13,999 bases of DNA, from positions 86,746 through 100,744 of the forward strand of contig DBXF01000009.1 in assembly GCA_002309295.1 (NCBI GenBank), read 5' to 3'. Positions 6,680 to 13,973 of this stretch are shown here, piece after piece. A model generated the notes under the pieces. That model was not told the origin of the DNA. It did not search any database and worked only from the letters and a program-made list of their open reading frames with translations. How positions within the stretch are numbered: the first letter of the stretch is position 1; the number at the start of each line of letters is the position of its first letter. The translations under genes and the position numbers were made by a program. This stretch comes from Bacteroidales bacterium UBA1219 (GTDB lineage: Bacteria; Bacteroidota; Bacteroidia; Bacteroidales; P3).

Positions 6680-6728
6680 ATTGTATGTTTATCGTTTTGG
6701 GTAAAAAATTACTCTTCTTTTGAAACTG

Positions 6729-6759
6729 CAAAGATACGTCTTTTTTCTTGTTTTACAAA
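6729..6759 (-). promoter_or_regulatory. Bacteroidota-type promoter of the lipoprotein/CoA-transferase/kal operon
   Basis: On the - strand, TTTG (6759-6756) is separated by 19 nt from TATCTTTG (6736-6729), an exact fit to the TTTG-N19-21-TAnnTTTG promoter for the primary sigma factor of this phylum. Transcription would start near 6722, giving a leader of roughly 40 nt before the ATG at 6679. Confidence 0.85.
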
Positions 6760-6808
6760 ATATTATGCGGTGTTTTTTGTTTTTCTGTTTTCAATATTTT
6801 TGTAAAAC
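6750..6808. repeat. AT-rich inverted repeat over the -33 box
   Basis: A 15-nt arm (6750-6764, gttttacaaaatatt) is the reverse complement of 6793-6808 apart from one extra T, with a 28-nt spacer. The left arm contains the -33 TTTG of the operon promoter. No T tract follows on either strand, so it is not a normal terminator. It may be an operator, though AT-rich sequence makes chance more likely. Confidence 0.5.
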
Positions 6809-6824
6809 ACAGTGCATCAATGTT

Positions 6825-7490
6825 TTATAATTTTATACACATCATCAGTCCGTCCCTTATGGTAAGCAGTATGTTTTCCACCCTCGGGTCGTTTTGTATC
6901 ATGTCGTTCAGTTGTTTCAAAGTCTCGGTCTCCTTGTCGCCGCTACGCTGTTCGTAAAGCACCTTGCCGTTCCACAGCACGTTGTCTATCAGCAAAATGC
7001 CATTGGCGTTCATCATCGGGACGATGGTTTGGTAGTAGTTCAAGTAATTTATTTTGTCGGCGTCGATAAAAACGAGGTCGAATTTTTCGTTGCCCAGTTG
7101 TGGCAGTATTTCGGTGGCAAGGCCGATATGGACGGTGGTTCTGTCGAAAAGGCCTGCTTTTTTCAGTGTGTCGGCAATTATCTCCTCGTACTCTTCGTTG
7201 GCCTCTATGCAGTGTATTTTGCCATCGGCCGCAAGGCCTTTGCCAAGACATGCGGTGGAGTATCCCACGTAAGTGCCGATTTCGAGTATTCGTCGGGGTT
7301 TCAGCAATATGCTTATGGTTTCCAGCAATTTGCCCTGATAGTGTCCGCTTAGCATGTGGGGCTGTGGTGTGTTGAGGTGTGTCCAGCGGTTGAGGGCATG
7401 GAGGGTATCGTTTTCGGGCGAGGTGTGCTCCTCGGCGTACTGCTGTGCGTCGGGATGCACTATATGGTCGAGGAAGTTGTTCAGAGCCAT
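6825..7490 (-). CDS. Class I SAM-dependent O-methyltransferase (COMT/Methyltransf_3 type)
   Basis: This 221-residue cytoplasmic, metal-dependent O-methyltransferase is expected to methylate a catechol-like hydroxyl. The substrate is not determinable from sequence. SAM-binding motif I is LEIGTYVGYST at 69-79. The acidic residue after strand 2 is in HCIEAN at 93-98. The divalent-metal site is FIDADK at 141-146 plus IDNVLW at 168-173, so D143, D169 and N170 are the likely ligands. Size and motif order are ordinary for the family. The start codon lies 4 bp after the ftsK stop, so translation is probably coupled and transcription comes from the ftsK promoter. No convincing terminator is seen after its stop; the AT-rich stretch 6700-6824 follows. 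Confidence 0.93.
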   Translation of the reverse strand: MALNNFLDHIVHPDAQQYAEEHTSPENDTLHALNRWTHLNTPQPHMLSGHYQGKLLETISILLKPRRILEIGTYVGYSTACLGKGLAADGKIHCIEANEEYEEIIADTLKKAGLFDRTTVHIGLATEILPQLGNEKFDLVFIDADKINYLNYYQTIVPMMNANGILLIDNVLWNGKVLYEQRSGDKETETLKQLNDMIQNDPRVENILLTIRDGLMMCIKL

Positions 7491-7494
7491 GCCG

Positions 7495-9942
7495 TTACAG
7501 GTTCTTCAGTATCTCTTCGAGTTCCACTTCGCTTTTCACAAGCACTTCGCGGGCTTTGCTGCCTTCCGAAGGTCCCACAATGCCTGCGGCTTCGAGCTGG
7601 TCTATGATTTTTCCGGCGCGGTTGTATCCCAACTCCAGCTTGCGTTGCAACAACGATGTGGAGCCGTGCTGCGAAGCCACCACCAGACGAGCGGCCTGTT
7701 CGAAAAGGGCGTCCTTTTTGGTGAGGTCGAGGTCTTTGTTGGGGGCGTCGTTCTCGTCGAGGTATTCGGGCAGGGCGAAGCATTCGGGGTATCCTCGCTG
7801 ACTGCTGATGAAATCGACGATTTTCTGTATCTCTGGGGTGTCGATCAGGGCGCACTGTATGCGTTGCAGGTCGTTGCCGGTGGATAGCAGCATGTCACCG
7901 CGACCGATAAGCCGTTCGGCGCCGCCACCGTCGAGGATAGTGCGGGAGTCCACGCCCGACGTTACACGGAAGGCTATACGTGCCGGAAAGTTGGCCTTGA
8001 TAGTACCTGTGATGATCTTCACCGAAGGACGCTGTGTGGCGATGATAAGATGTATTCCCACGGCACGTGCCAGCTGGGCTATGCGGGCAATGGGCTGTTC
8101 CACCTCACGACCGGCCGTCATGATAAGGTCGGCAAACTCGTCGACCACCACCACTATGTATGGCAGGAAACGGTGGTAGTTGTCGGGGCCCACCTCTTTT
8201 TGAGGATTCAGTCGGCGGGCGATGAACTTGGGATTGTATTCCTTGATGTTACGTACCTGCGCGTCCTTGAGCAGGTCGTAGCGGTTGTCCATCTCTATGC
8301 AGAGCGAGTTGAGGGTACGCACCACCTTGCGCACGTCGGTGATGATGGCCTCCTCGCTGTCGGGCAGCTTGGCCAGATAGTGTTTCTCGATGGGGTTGTA
8401 GAGCGACAGCTCCACCTTTTTCGGGTCCACCATGATGAACTTCAGCTCGGCAGGATGTTTCTTGTAAAGCAAGGATGCGATGATGGCGTTCAAGCCTACC
8501 GACTTACCCTGTCCGGTGGCGCCGGCCATAAGCAGGTGGGGCATTTTGGTGAGGTCGGTAACGTAGGTCTCGTTGCTCACCGTCTTGCCTATGGCAATGG
8601 GCAGCTCGTAGTTGTTGTTCTGGAACTTGTCGGAGTTTATCATGGTAAGCATCGAAACCACCTGCGGTTTGGCGTTTGGCACCTCTATGCCTATGGTACC
8701 CTTGCCGGGGATGGGCGCTATTATGCGTATGCCGAGGGCCGAGAGGCTCAGCGCTATGTCGTCCTCCAGCACTTTTATCTTGGAAATACGGATGCCGGGG
8801 GCGGGGACAATCTCGTAGAGCGTTACGGTAGGACCCGGCGAAGCCGTGATTTTGGTGATTTCGATGGAGTAGTTTTTCAGCGTTTTGACGATTTTGTTTT
8901 TGTTTGCCACCATCTCCTCGCGGGTTACCTCCTCGTTTTTGTCCTCGTGGTGTTCCAAAGCGTCGGTGGAGGGGAACTGGTAGTCGCGCAGGTCGAGACG
9001 CGGGTCGTAAGGCTCGTCGACGTTGTAGTGCTCCCTTTCGTATTCCTCGTTGTCCTCTTGCGATTCATCCTTTTCGGGAGTTGATTGTGTTGTGGTGTCG
9101 ATAATCTCGAAATCGGAATTGTCGGCCAAATCCACGGCGGGTTCGGGATTTTTTGGGGGTATGTCGTCAATGTCGTCCGCGTCGTCGAAAGTTACGACGG
9201 GTTTCTTTTCAGGGGTGATGATATTCTGAGGTTCGACAGTTTTAGCCACATGCGGCTGGTTTGCGTTGGCGGCGGCTTTCTTTCTCTCTTCTTCATCGAG
9301 AAGTTTCTGCGCCTTGCGTTGTTCTATTTTCTCGTTGATTTTGTTTACAATGCCCTTGAACGACACATGGTGTATGAGCCACAGTCCCAGCACAAGGCTG
9401 AAAGCCAGAATGATAATCAGTCCAATCTTGCCCAACAAGCCCTGAATCCATGTGGCTATGCTGTAGCCCACCACGCCGGCAAGTATGCTTATCCATTTCA
9501 TGTCCTGCGAGCCGTCTAAATTCGTAGAAGCATCGGAGAACAGGTAGAAGAAACCGAAAAACAGCGACACCCACACCATCCAGAAAATGGTGATGGTGGC
9601 CGTTCTGCCGAGTTTCATAATTTTGATATCCAGCAGGTGGAAACCTATGGACAGGAACAGTGCGATATATCCCAAGGCTCCTATGCCGAAGGTTTTGAAT
9701 ATGAAGAAGTTGGCAAGCTTAAAACCTATCTTGCCGCCCCAGTTGGCATATTCTTCAGGGTTGCTGCTGTCGTGGCTCCACGATAGGAAATACGACACGA
9801 AAACCACCGCCAGAAAAAGCGCCAGAAGTATCGAAAATCCTCCGCAGATCTTGGCGAACATGTCGCTTTTCAGGAAATTCACAAATCCGTTGGCGGCTTT
9901 TTTCTTGCCGGAACCTTTTTTCTTTGCCTCGTTTTTTGCCAT
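7495..9942 (-). CDS. ftsK: DNA translocase FtsK/SpoIIIE
   Basis: This membrane-anchored, septum-located hexameric ATPase pumps chromosomal DNA and activates XerCD dimer resolution at dif. The 815-residue protein has a basic N-terminus (1-25), four or more membrane helices (about 31-54, 76-104, 115-136, 150-191), a charged, acidic and low-complexity linker (about 195-345) and the motor. In the motor are the alpha/beta region with SPGPTVTLYE at 368-377, Walker A GATGQGKS at 474-481, Walker B IVVVVDEF at 596-603 and TQRPS at 636-640. The C-terminal winged-helix gamma domain (about 747-802, including QRKLELGYNRAGKIID) reads KOPS-type DNA sequences. Q in Walker A in place of the more common S is something I recall as usual in this phylum. 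The gene heads a two-gene unit with the methyltransferase. A -7-like box lies at 9978-9985. Confidence 0.97.
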   Translation of the reverse strand: MAKNEAKKKGSGKKKAANGFVNFLKSDMFAKICGGFSILLALFLAVVFVSYFLSWSHDSSNPEEYANWGGKIGFKLANFFIFKTFGIGALGYIALFLSIGFHLLDIKIMKLGRTATITIFWMVWVSLFFGFFYLFSDASTNLDGSQDMKWISILAGVVGYSIATWIQGLLGKIGLIIILAFSLVLGLWLIHHVSFKGIVNKINEKIEQRKAQKLLDEEERKKAAANANQPHVAKTVEPQNIITPEKKPVVTFDDADDIDDIPPKNPEPAVDLADNSDFEIIDTTTQSTPEKDESQEDNEEYEREHYNVDEPYDPRLDLRDYQFPSTDALEHHEDKNEEVTREEMVANKNKIVKTLKNYSIEITKITASPGPTVTLYEIVPAPGIRISKIKVLEDDIALSLSALGIRIIAPIPGKGTIGIEVPNAKPQVVSMLTMINSDKFQNNNYELPIAIGKTVSNETYVTDLTKMPHLLMAGATGQGKSVGLNAIIASLLYKKHPAELKFIMVDPKKVELSLYNPIEKHYLAKLPDSEEAIITDVRKVVRTLNSLCIEMDNRYDLLKDAQVRNIKEYNPKFIARRLNPQKEVGPDNYHRFLPYIVVVVDEFADLIMTAGREVEQPIARIAQLARAVGIHLIIATQRPSVKIITGTIKANFPARIAFRVTSGVDSRTILDGGGAERLIGRGDMLLSTGNDLQRIQCALIDTPEIQKIVDFISSQRGYPECFALPEYLDENDAPNKDLDLTKKDALFEQAARLVVASQHGSTSLLQRKLELGYNRAGKIIDQLEAAGIVGPSEGSKAREVLVKSEVELEEILKNL

Positions 9943-9977
9943 TTTGATGCTGTTTTCGCTGGTTATGTCTAAATTTG

Positions 9978-9985
9978 CAAAATTA
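9978..9985 (-). promoter_or_regulatory. Possible -7 box for ftsK
   Basis: TAATTTTG on the - strand matches TAnnTTTG and lies 35 nt before the ftsK ATG. No TTTG lies at the right distance upstream; the expected -33 region falls on the terminator hairpin of the previous gene. Support is therefore partial. Confidence 0.5.
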
Positions 9986-9992
9986 CACCTTT

Positions 9993-10028
9993 TCGCAAAA
10001 AAAATCCGTCGTTGTGGCGACGGATTTT
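9993..10028 (-). terminator. Terminator after the secreted-protein pair
   Basis: A perfect 11-bp stem (10001-10011 with 10018-10028) has a 6-nt loop and, on the - strand, runs into a T tract of eight (T opposite 9997-10004, partly in the stem). It begins 24 nt after the stop of the gene at 10053-10763 and insulates ftsK. Confidence 0.9.
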
Positions 10029-10052
10029 AAACTATATATTGTTGAAAAGTGA

Positions 10053-10763
10053 CTATTCGTCCATTTCGACGCCGAGGTTCTGGAACTGCTGCAGCAGATT
10101 TTGGAGCTCTTCCGGTGTAGTCTTCTGGCAGTCCTTGGGAGGAACGAGGTCGTCGTTGGGCACTTTCTGTTCTTTTATCTCCTTGGCGGTGAGCACTATA
10201 GTGATGTTGCCCATTCCAGCGGCAGACGACTGTATGTCGAACTGCAGTGGCACCATACCTTCCAAACCGGGCATGGTGGGCAGTCCCGACTCGATGGTCA
10301 AGTCGCGGGTAACCCACAACTCTACCGAGGCGCCTTCTTGCGGAGTCTTAAGTCTTATCTTTTCGGCTGTGTAGCCGCAGATTGTCTTTGTCTCGCCAGT
10401 AAATTCAATATTGGACTGCTGGTCGGCGGCGTTGTTTTTAACGGCATCGTAGGGGTTGTCCATACAGTAGGTGCCCAACCCCAGCATCGACATGTCTATC
10501 AGCGAGGTCACCACGCCTTTTTTTGCGTCGACAAAGGTTTTCTGTCCCATGATGGACATCATGCTGCGCTGGCCTCTGGTCTTGAACACGGCGGTAAGCA
10601 TGCTCGCCGGCATCATATCCATACTCGAGGTTATGGACGGGTCACCCGACAAACTGATGGTGTAGGTTATCACCCCTTCGAAAGTTTTTTTGCCTTTGGC
10701 CAAAAGGCTGTTGCAGCCCATACCTATGGCCAACGCCAATACTATTGTCAGTATTTTTTTCAT
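10053..10763 (-). CDS. Secreted GLPGLI/DUF4412-like protein, copy 1
   Basis: This 236-residue exported protein of unknown function has a signal peptide over residues 1-22, cut probably at LLA-KG. A weak alternative is a lipobox at C17 (GMGC). The mature part shows FEGVITYTIS at 28-37, a methionine-rich patch (SMDMMPASM), ETKTICGYTAEKI in mid-protein, VELWVTRDL, the GLEGMVPLQF stretch and a short predicted helix at the C-terminus. This layout (F.G.I.Y strand, then a GY.A.K motif, then W.T, then a GLPG-like loop) is that of the GLPGLI/DUF4412 families of Bacteroidota periplasmic proteins. The family assignment is by pattern only. It lies 19 bp after its paralogue at 10783-11511, so the two are cotranscribed, and is followed by a strong terminator. 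Confidence 0.8.
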   Translation of the reverse strand: MKKILTIVLALAIGMGCNSLLAKGKKTFEGVITYTISLSGDPSITSSMDMMPASMLTAVFKTRGQRSMMSIMGQKTFVDAKKGVVTSLIDMSMLGLGTYCMDNPYDAVKNNAADQQSNIEFTGETKTICGYTAEKIRLKTPQEGASVELWVTRDLTIESGLPTMPGLEGMVPLQFDIQSSAAGMGNITIVLTAKEIKEQKVPNDDLVPPKDCQKTTPEELQNLLQQFQNLGVEMDE

Positions 10764-10782
10764 GGTGTGTGGTGTTTTTTCG

Positions 10783-11511
10783 TTAATCTTCTTTCAGCAA
10801 CTCCTGAGCTTCGTTGAAACTTTTCATCAGTGCCGAGAATTCCTCTTCGTTGAGCAGGTCGTAGCCTTCGGGCAACATAAAGTCGGTGGCTTTCACCTTG
10901 CCTTTGTTTATTTCTGTAGCTTTATACTGTATAGCCTTGCCTTCATCGCCCGATTGTACAAATTCCAGCGGGAAGCCTTTGAGTCCGGTGCAGAGCACAA
11001 AGTCGTACTCGGGACCTATTTCGGTGGTGTACCACACGTCGAAACCTCTATCTTTGCCTTCTTCGTTGAAAATATGATATTTGGCTTTCTGGGCTTTGTA
11101 TCCGAGGATTTCGCGGGTTTCGCCACCCAAATATTCAATGTACATTCCTTTGGTGTCGGGGATAGAGAAGCTGTCGAGCTGTTCCTGCTTCAACTCGTGG
11201 CTGGCTATAACCTTTCCGTTGCCTTCATAGTCGGACTCCCACACATCGTTGGTTTGGAAAAAGGCTATTGCTTGGCTCAAGTCCAAAACCGAATACACTT
11301 TGCGGCCATTAACAATGGTTTTCATCTGTTCATTGCCGACATAGGCTTTGTCCTGATAAACAAATATTTGGAACGACTTAGTTTGTAGCGGCACGTCCAC
11401 TTCGCCTACCGATTCGAGTTCGTAGTTTACTATGCCCGCAAATTTGTTCTGGGCGCTTAGAGTGGCTACTGCAAAGGCAAAAAGTGCCAAAAGTGTCATT
11501 GTTTTTTTCAT
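10783..11511 (-). CDS. Secreted GLPGLI/DUF4412-like protein, copy 2
   Basis: This 242-residue exported protein has a textbook signal peptide (MKKTMTLLALFAFAVATLSA, cleavage before QN). The mature part lines up with the next gene's product: FAGIVNYELE at 24-33, ETREILGYKAQKAKY in mid-protein, FDVWYTTEI, GLKGFPLEF and a C-terminal ATDFMLPEGYDLL followed by an acidic helix. The ending resembles DUF4412-type proteins, whose role is not known to me; an envelope or periplasmic location is expected. Being first in the pair, it would carry the promoter: a TATCTTTG box lies 36 nt upstream of the ATG. Identity between the two paralogues is low outside these blocks, so the duplication is old. Confidence 0.82.
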   Translation of the reverse strand: MKKTMTLLALFAFAVATLSAQNKFAGIVNYELESVGEVDVPLQTKSFQIFVYQDKAYVGNEQMKTIVNGRKVYSVLDLSQAIAFFQTNDVWESDYEGNGKVIASHELKQEQLDSFSIPDTKGMYIEYLGGETREILGYKAQKAKYHIFNEEGKDRGFDVWYTTEIGPEYDFVLCTGLKGFPLEFVQSGDEGKAIQYKATEINKGKVKATDFMLPEGYDLLNEEEFSALMKSFNEAQELLKED

Positions 11512-11546
11512 GATTCTTTTCTGTTTTGAGGTTTAAAAATATTTTG

Positions 11547-11554
11547 CAAAGATA
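11547..11554 (-). promoter_or_regulatory. -7 box of the secreted-protein pair
   Basis: TATCTTTG on the - strand fits TAnnTTTG, 36 nt before the ATG at 11511. The upstream partner is weak: a TTTT at 11575-11572, 17 nt away, in place of TTTG. Confidence 0.6.
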
Positions 11555-11574
11555 CTTTTTTTTTCGCAATTAAA

Positions 11575-11610
11575 ACGGATTTGCGGATAAAATATTGTTT
11601 TTTAATCCGT
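11575..11610. repeat. Inverted repeat in the divergent gap
   Basis: ACGGATT (11575-11581) is mirrored by AATCCGT (11604-11610) with a 22-nt spacer. It lies between the divergently transcribed secreted-protein pair and sanA, next to the -33 region of the former. It could be a regulator site or a chance repeat. The rest of the 225-bp gap (11512-11736) is AT-rich with no gene seen. Confidence 0.35.
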
Positions 11611-11672
11611 ATTATTAGTAAAAAAAGTGGTCAACAACATACGGAAAAGAAAAAAAATATCTGTTTTTTTCG

Positions 11673-11680
11673 TATTTTTG
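11673..11680 (+). promoter_or_regulatory. Possible -7 box for sanA
   Basis: TATTTTTG fits TAnnTTTG and lies 56 nt before the chosen sanA ATG. No TTTG is found 19-21 nt upstream. Its presence supports a start downstream of it, at 11737, and not at the upstream in-frame ATG-like codons. Confidence 0.45.
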
Positions 11681-11736
11681 CCGACGATTTCCATGGCCGT
11701 TTGCTGCCAAAAAGAAACAAAACGAAATACCGTAAG

Positions 11737-12441
11737 ATGAAATTTTTGTCGAAAAAAAAGAATGCCGCGGGCAAAGAGAAAAAACCGAGGAAACCGCTGT
11801 CGAGACGACGGAAGTTTTTCCGCATTTTCCTGCTTTCGGCATTACTTGTAGCGTTGATTTTTACGGTAACGGCCAATATCATCGTCTCCTGCCATTCGTC
11901 GGGCCGCTGCTACGACGATGCGGATTCCATACCCCACAACCGCGTGGGGCTGGTGCTCGGCACCTCGCCCAAGACCAAGCGTGGCACCGTTAACCTGTAT
12001 TTCAAATACCGCATCGAGGCCTGTGCCCAGCTGTACCATAGCGGAAAGATAGAATACATACTTATCAGCGGCGACAACCGACACAAGAACTACAACGAGC
12101 CCGCGGCCATGCGCAACGCCCTTATAGAGCAGGGAGTGCCCGACAGCGTTATTGTCCTCGACTACGCTGGGTTCCGCACCTACGACTCCATGGTGCGAGC
12201 CAAGAAAGTGTTCGGGCAGGACAGTCTTACAGTCATATCACAGTCGTGGCACAACGAAAGGGCCCTGTACATCGCCCATCGCGTGGGCATCGACGCCGTC
12301 GGCTACAACGCCCGCGACGTGGCTTTCCGTAAGACAGCTCTGAAAAACCATATCCGCGAATGGTTTGCACGTGCCAAAATGGTTTTGGACCTTATCTTCC
12401 AGCACGACCCCCATTTTCTGGGCGAGCCTATTGAAATATAA
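11737..12441 (+). CDS. sanA: SanA-like DUF218 (YdcF-family) membrane protein
   Basis: SanA is an inner-membrane protein with a periplasmic DUF218 domain. In enterics it affects the envelope barrier to vancomycin at high temperature; its enzymatic role is not established. The 234-residue protein has a lysine/arginine-rich N-terminus (1-27), one membrane helix (about 29-50) and the domain from about 68. Family landmarks: GLVLGTSP at 71-78, YRIEACAQLYHSGKIEYIL at 91-109, SGDN at 111-114, NYNEPAAMR at 118-126, VLDYAGFRTYDS at 140-151, SQSWHNERALYIA at 168-180 and the ending HFLGEPIEI. These line up closely with the enteric SanA sequence as I remember it. The reading frame is open further upstream to 11581, but that part is AT-rich and contains the likely promoter, so the ATG at 11737 was chosen. 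It stands alone, 152 bp before dtd. Confidence 0.92.
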   Translation: MKFLSKKKNAAGKEKKPRKPLSRRRKFFRIFLLSALLVALIFTVTANIIVSCHSSGRCYDDADSIPHNRVGLVLGTSPKTKRGTVNLYFKYRIEACAQLYHSGKIEYILISGDNRHKNYNEPAAMRNALIEQGVPDSVIVLDYAGFRTYDSMVRAKKVFGQDSLTVISQSWHNERALYIAHRVGIDAVGYNARDVAFRKTALKNHIREWFARAKMVLDLIFQHDPHFLGEPIEI

Positions 12442-12518
12442 TCTCGTTTGGAGTAAATCCTTTTTGGTCGTTTTTATTTCTATTCAAGGGATCAAAAATG
12501 TTTCTTCTTATAAAAAAC

Positions 12519-12549
12519 TTTGCTTTTTGAGAAAATAGTCATACCTTTG
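12519..12549 (+). promoter_or_regulatory. Bacteroidota-type promoter of dtd
   Basis: TTTG (12519-12522), then 19 nt, then TACCTTTG (12542-12549), an exact TTTG-N19-TAnnTTTG match. The predicted start is near 12556, about 38 nt before the dtd ATG. Confidence 0.85.
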
Positions 12550-12593
12550 CAGATTGAAAAAAGACTTTTTTCACCGATACAAAACACATACCA

Positions 12594-13049
12594 ATGAGAG
12601 TAGTAATACAACGAGTAAAGCAGGCGGCGGTGGCCGTGGAAGGCAAGGAAATCAGCGCCATAGGCCAAGGACTTATGATATTGCTCGGCATCGAGGACTC
12701 CGACACACGGGACGACATATTGTGGCTTTGCGCCAAGATTGTGAACCTGCGCATTTTCGACGACGAGCAGGGTGTTATGAACGAATCCATCCTGCAAAAG
12801 CCCGACCACGATATTCTGCTGGTGAGCCAGTTCACCCTCTTCGCCTCCACCAAGAAAGGCAACCGTCCGTCGTACATACGTGCCTCCAAGCCCGATTTTG
12901 CCGTGCCCATGTACGAGAGTTTCGTGTCCGAACTATCGCAACAGCTTGGCAAAAAGGTGAAAACTGGCGTCTTCGGTGCCAATATGCAGGTGTCGCTTGT
13001 AAACGACGGTCCCGTAACCATTTGCATCGACACAAAAAATAAAGAGTGA
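12594..13049 (+). CDS. dtd: D-aminoacyl-tRNA deacylase
   Basis: This cytoplasmic proofreading enzyme hydrolyses the ester of D-aminoacyl-tRNAs (and mischarged glycyl-tRNA-Ala), recycling tRNA. The 151-residue length is normal. N-terminal MRVVIQRV is typical, the active-site SQFTLFA motif is at 78-84, and the Gly-cisPro motif appears as NDGPVTI at 137-143 with G139-P140. RPSY at 91-94 and a C-terminal beta strand complete the fold. Transcription should come from the consensus promoter at 12519-12549. The lipoprotein gene starts 68 bp downstream. Confidence 0.97.
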   Translation: MRVVIQRVKQAAVAVEGKEISAIGQGLMILLGIEDSDTRDDILWLCAKIVNLRIFDDEQGVMNESILQKPDHDILLVSQFTLFASTKKGNRPSYIRASKPDFAVPMYESFVSELSQQLGKKVKTGVFGANMQVSLVNDGPVTICIDTKNKE

Positions 13050-13089
13050 TTTTTTTAGTACTCACACAATAACAAACGAACATCTGCGT

Positions 13090-13097
13090 TATCTTTA
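13090..13097 (+). promoter_or_regulatory. Weak -7-like box before the lipoprotein gene
   Basis: TATCTTTA differs from TAnnTTTG at the last base and lies 20 nt before the ATG at 13118, which would give a very short leader. No TTTG stands at the right distance upstream. The gene may instead be read from the dtd promoter. Confidence 0.3.
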
Positions 13098-13117
13098 CCC
13101 ATAAAAAAACATACGCC

Positions 13118-13966
13118 ATGAAAAGAATAACTACCTATTTGATGATAGCCATAGCGGCAATGTCGTTGGCAAGTTGCTTATCGAGCAACGAGATGGCTTC
13201 GGAATATCTTGAGAAATTCCCCGGGGACAAAGATTTCCCGCAGGTAAAGATTTATGTGTGCCTCCCCACCGAGGTGATACATACCAACCAAACCCTCAAT
13301 CAGATAGACAATTTCCTATACCTCTCGCCTTCGGTGCAGGATTCTATAATCATTGCCAACACCAAGTTTTTGAACCGGATAGACGACAAAGTATTTTTGC
13401 AGCAGTTTACCGACAACCTGCTCTATCACCTGCGTCGCACCGGTGCACAAGTGGAGGCTGTTGCCGACAGAAACGCCATTCCCCGGACCGGCGAAAATTG
13501 CTTTGTGCTTAACATACCACAAATCGAAGCCGAAGAGTTTATCAAGAAATCACGTTCCGAATTTGTTGAGAAAAACGGCACTTACTACCACTACGACTAT
13601 GTCTTGAACGGCTACAGCACCAACGTGTGGTACCTGTTCGGCAACGACACCAACGCCGTTTACTACAAAAACTTCGAGATAATGGACAAATTCAAAGGCC
13701 AGGTGGAGGAGGTGAAGAACAAAAAGGCTTCTGTTACGGGCAAATTCAGACGTATAAACATCAACGATGTGTACGAGGATGTGGCCTTTGCAGGCAAACG
13801 CACCGCCATTCTCTTTGTGGAGAAAATTGTCAGCGAATATCTCGCCTCTAAAGGACGCGACAACACTTACTACATATACAACCCGATTTACAACGGCCTT
13901 GGCGTTGACGCTCTGTCGACACAAGCCGTTAAAAACCGCACCTTCCAGAAGATAAACAACAAGTAA
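13118..13966 (+). CDS. Lipoprotein of unknown function
   Basis: The 282-residue protein begins with a signal peptide and a clear lipobox, LASC, with lipidation at C20, so it is an envelope lipoprotein. The mature part is mixed alpha/beta by eye. Visible stretches are KIYVCLPTEVI at 44-54, a segment rich in Asn/Asp (60-85), a helical block at 92-108 (FLQQFTDNLLYHLRRTG), several aromatic-rich strands around NGTYYHYDYVLNGYSTNVWY, and a C-terminal YYIYNPIYNGLG. No enzyme motif or repeat was recognised. The strands rich in Y/V and the GKFRRINI and RTAILFVEKI segments suggest a beta-rich binding domain, but that is only an impression. A tRNA gene begins 7 bp after its stop codon. Confidence 0.85.
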   Translation: MKRITTYLMIAIAAMSLASCLSSNEMASEYLEKFPGDKDFPQVKIYVCLPTEVIHTNQTLNQIDNFLYLSPSVQDSIIIANTKFLNRIDDKVFLQQFTDNLLYHLRRTGAQVEAVADRNAIPRTGENCFVLNIPQIEAEEFIKKSRSEFVEKNGTYYHYDYVLNGYSTNVWYLFGNDTNAVYYKNFEIMDKFKGQVEEVKNKKASVTGKFRRININDVYEDVAFAGKRTAILFVEKIVSEYLASKGRDNTYYIYNPIYNGLGVDALSTQAVKNRTFQKINNK

Positions 13967-13973
13967 CATAAAA

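Noticed and set aside
8050..9084. A 344-codon open frame on the + strand opposite ftsK
   Set aside because: ftsK is unmistakable on the - strand, and this frame is rich in His/Val/Gly as expected from an antisense shadow.
1151..10028. Similar hairpins at 1151-1181 and 10001-10028 as a dispersed repeat family
   Set aside because: Both are ordinary terminators sharing an AATCCGTC-type stem; two short copies with different loops do not make a repeat element.
11581..11736. In-frame N-terminal extension of SanA by 52 residues
   Set aside because: The stretch is AT-rich, would place unrelated residues before the natural basic N-terminus and membrane helix, and contains a -7-like box.
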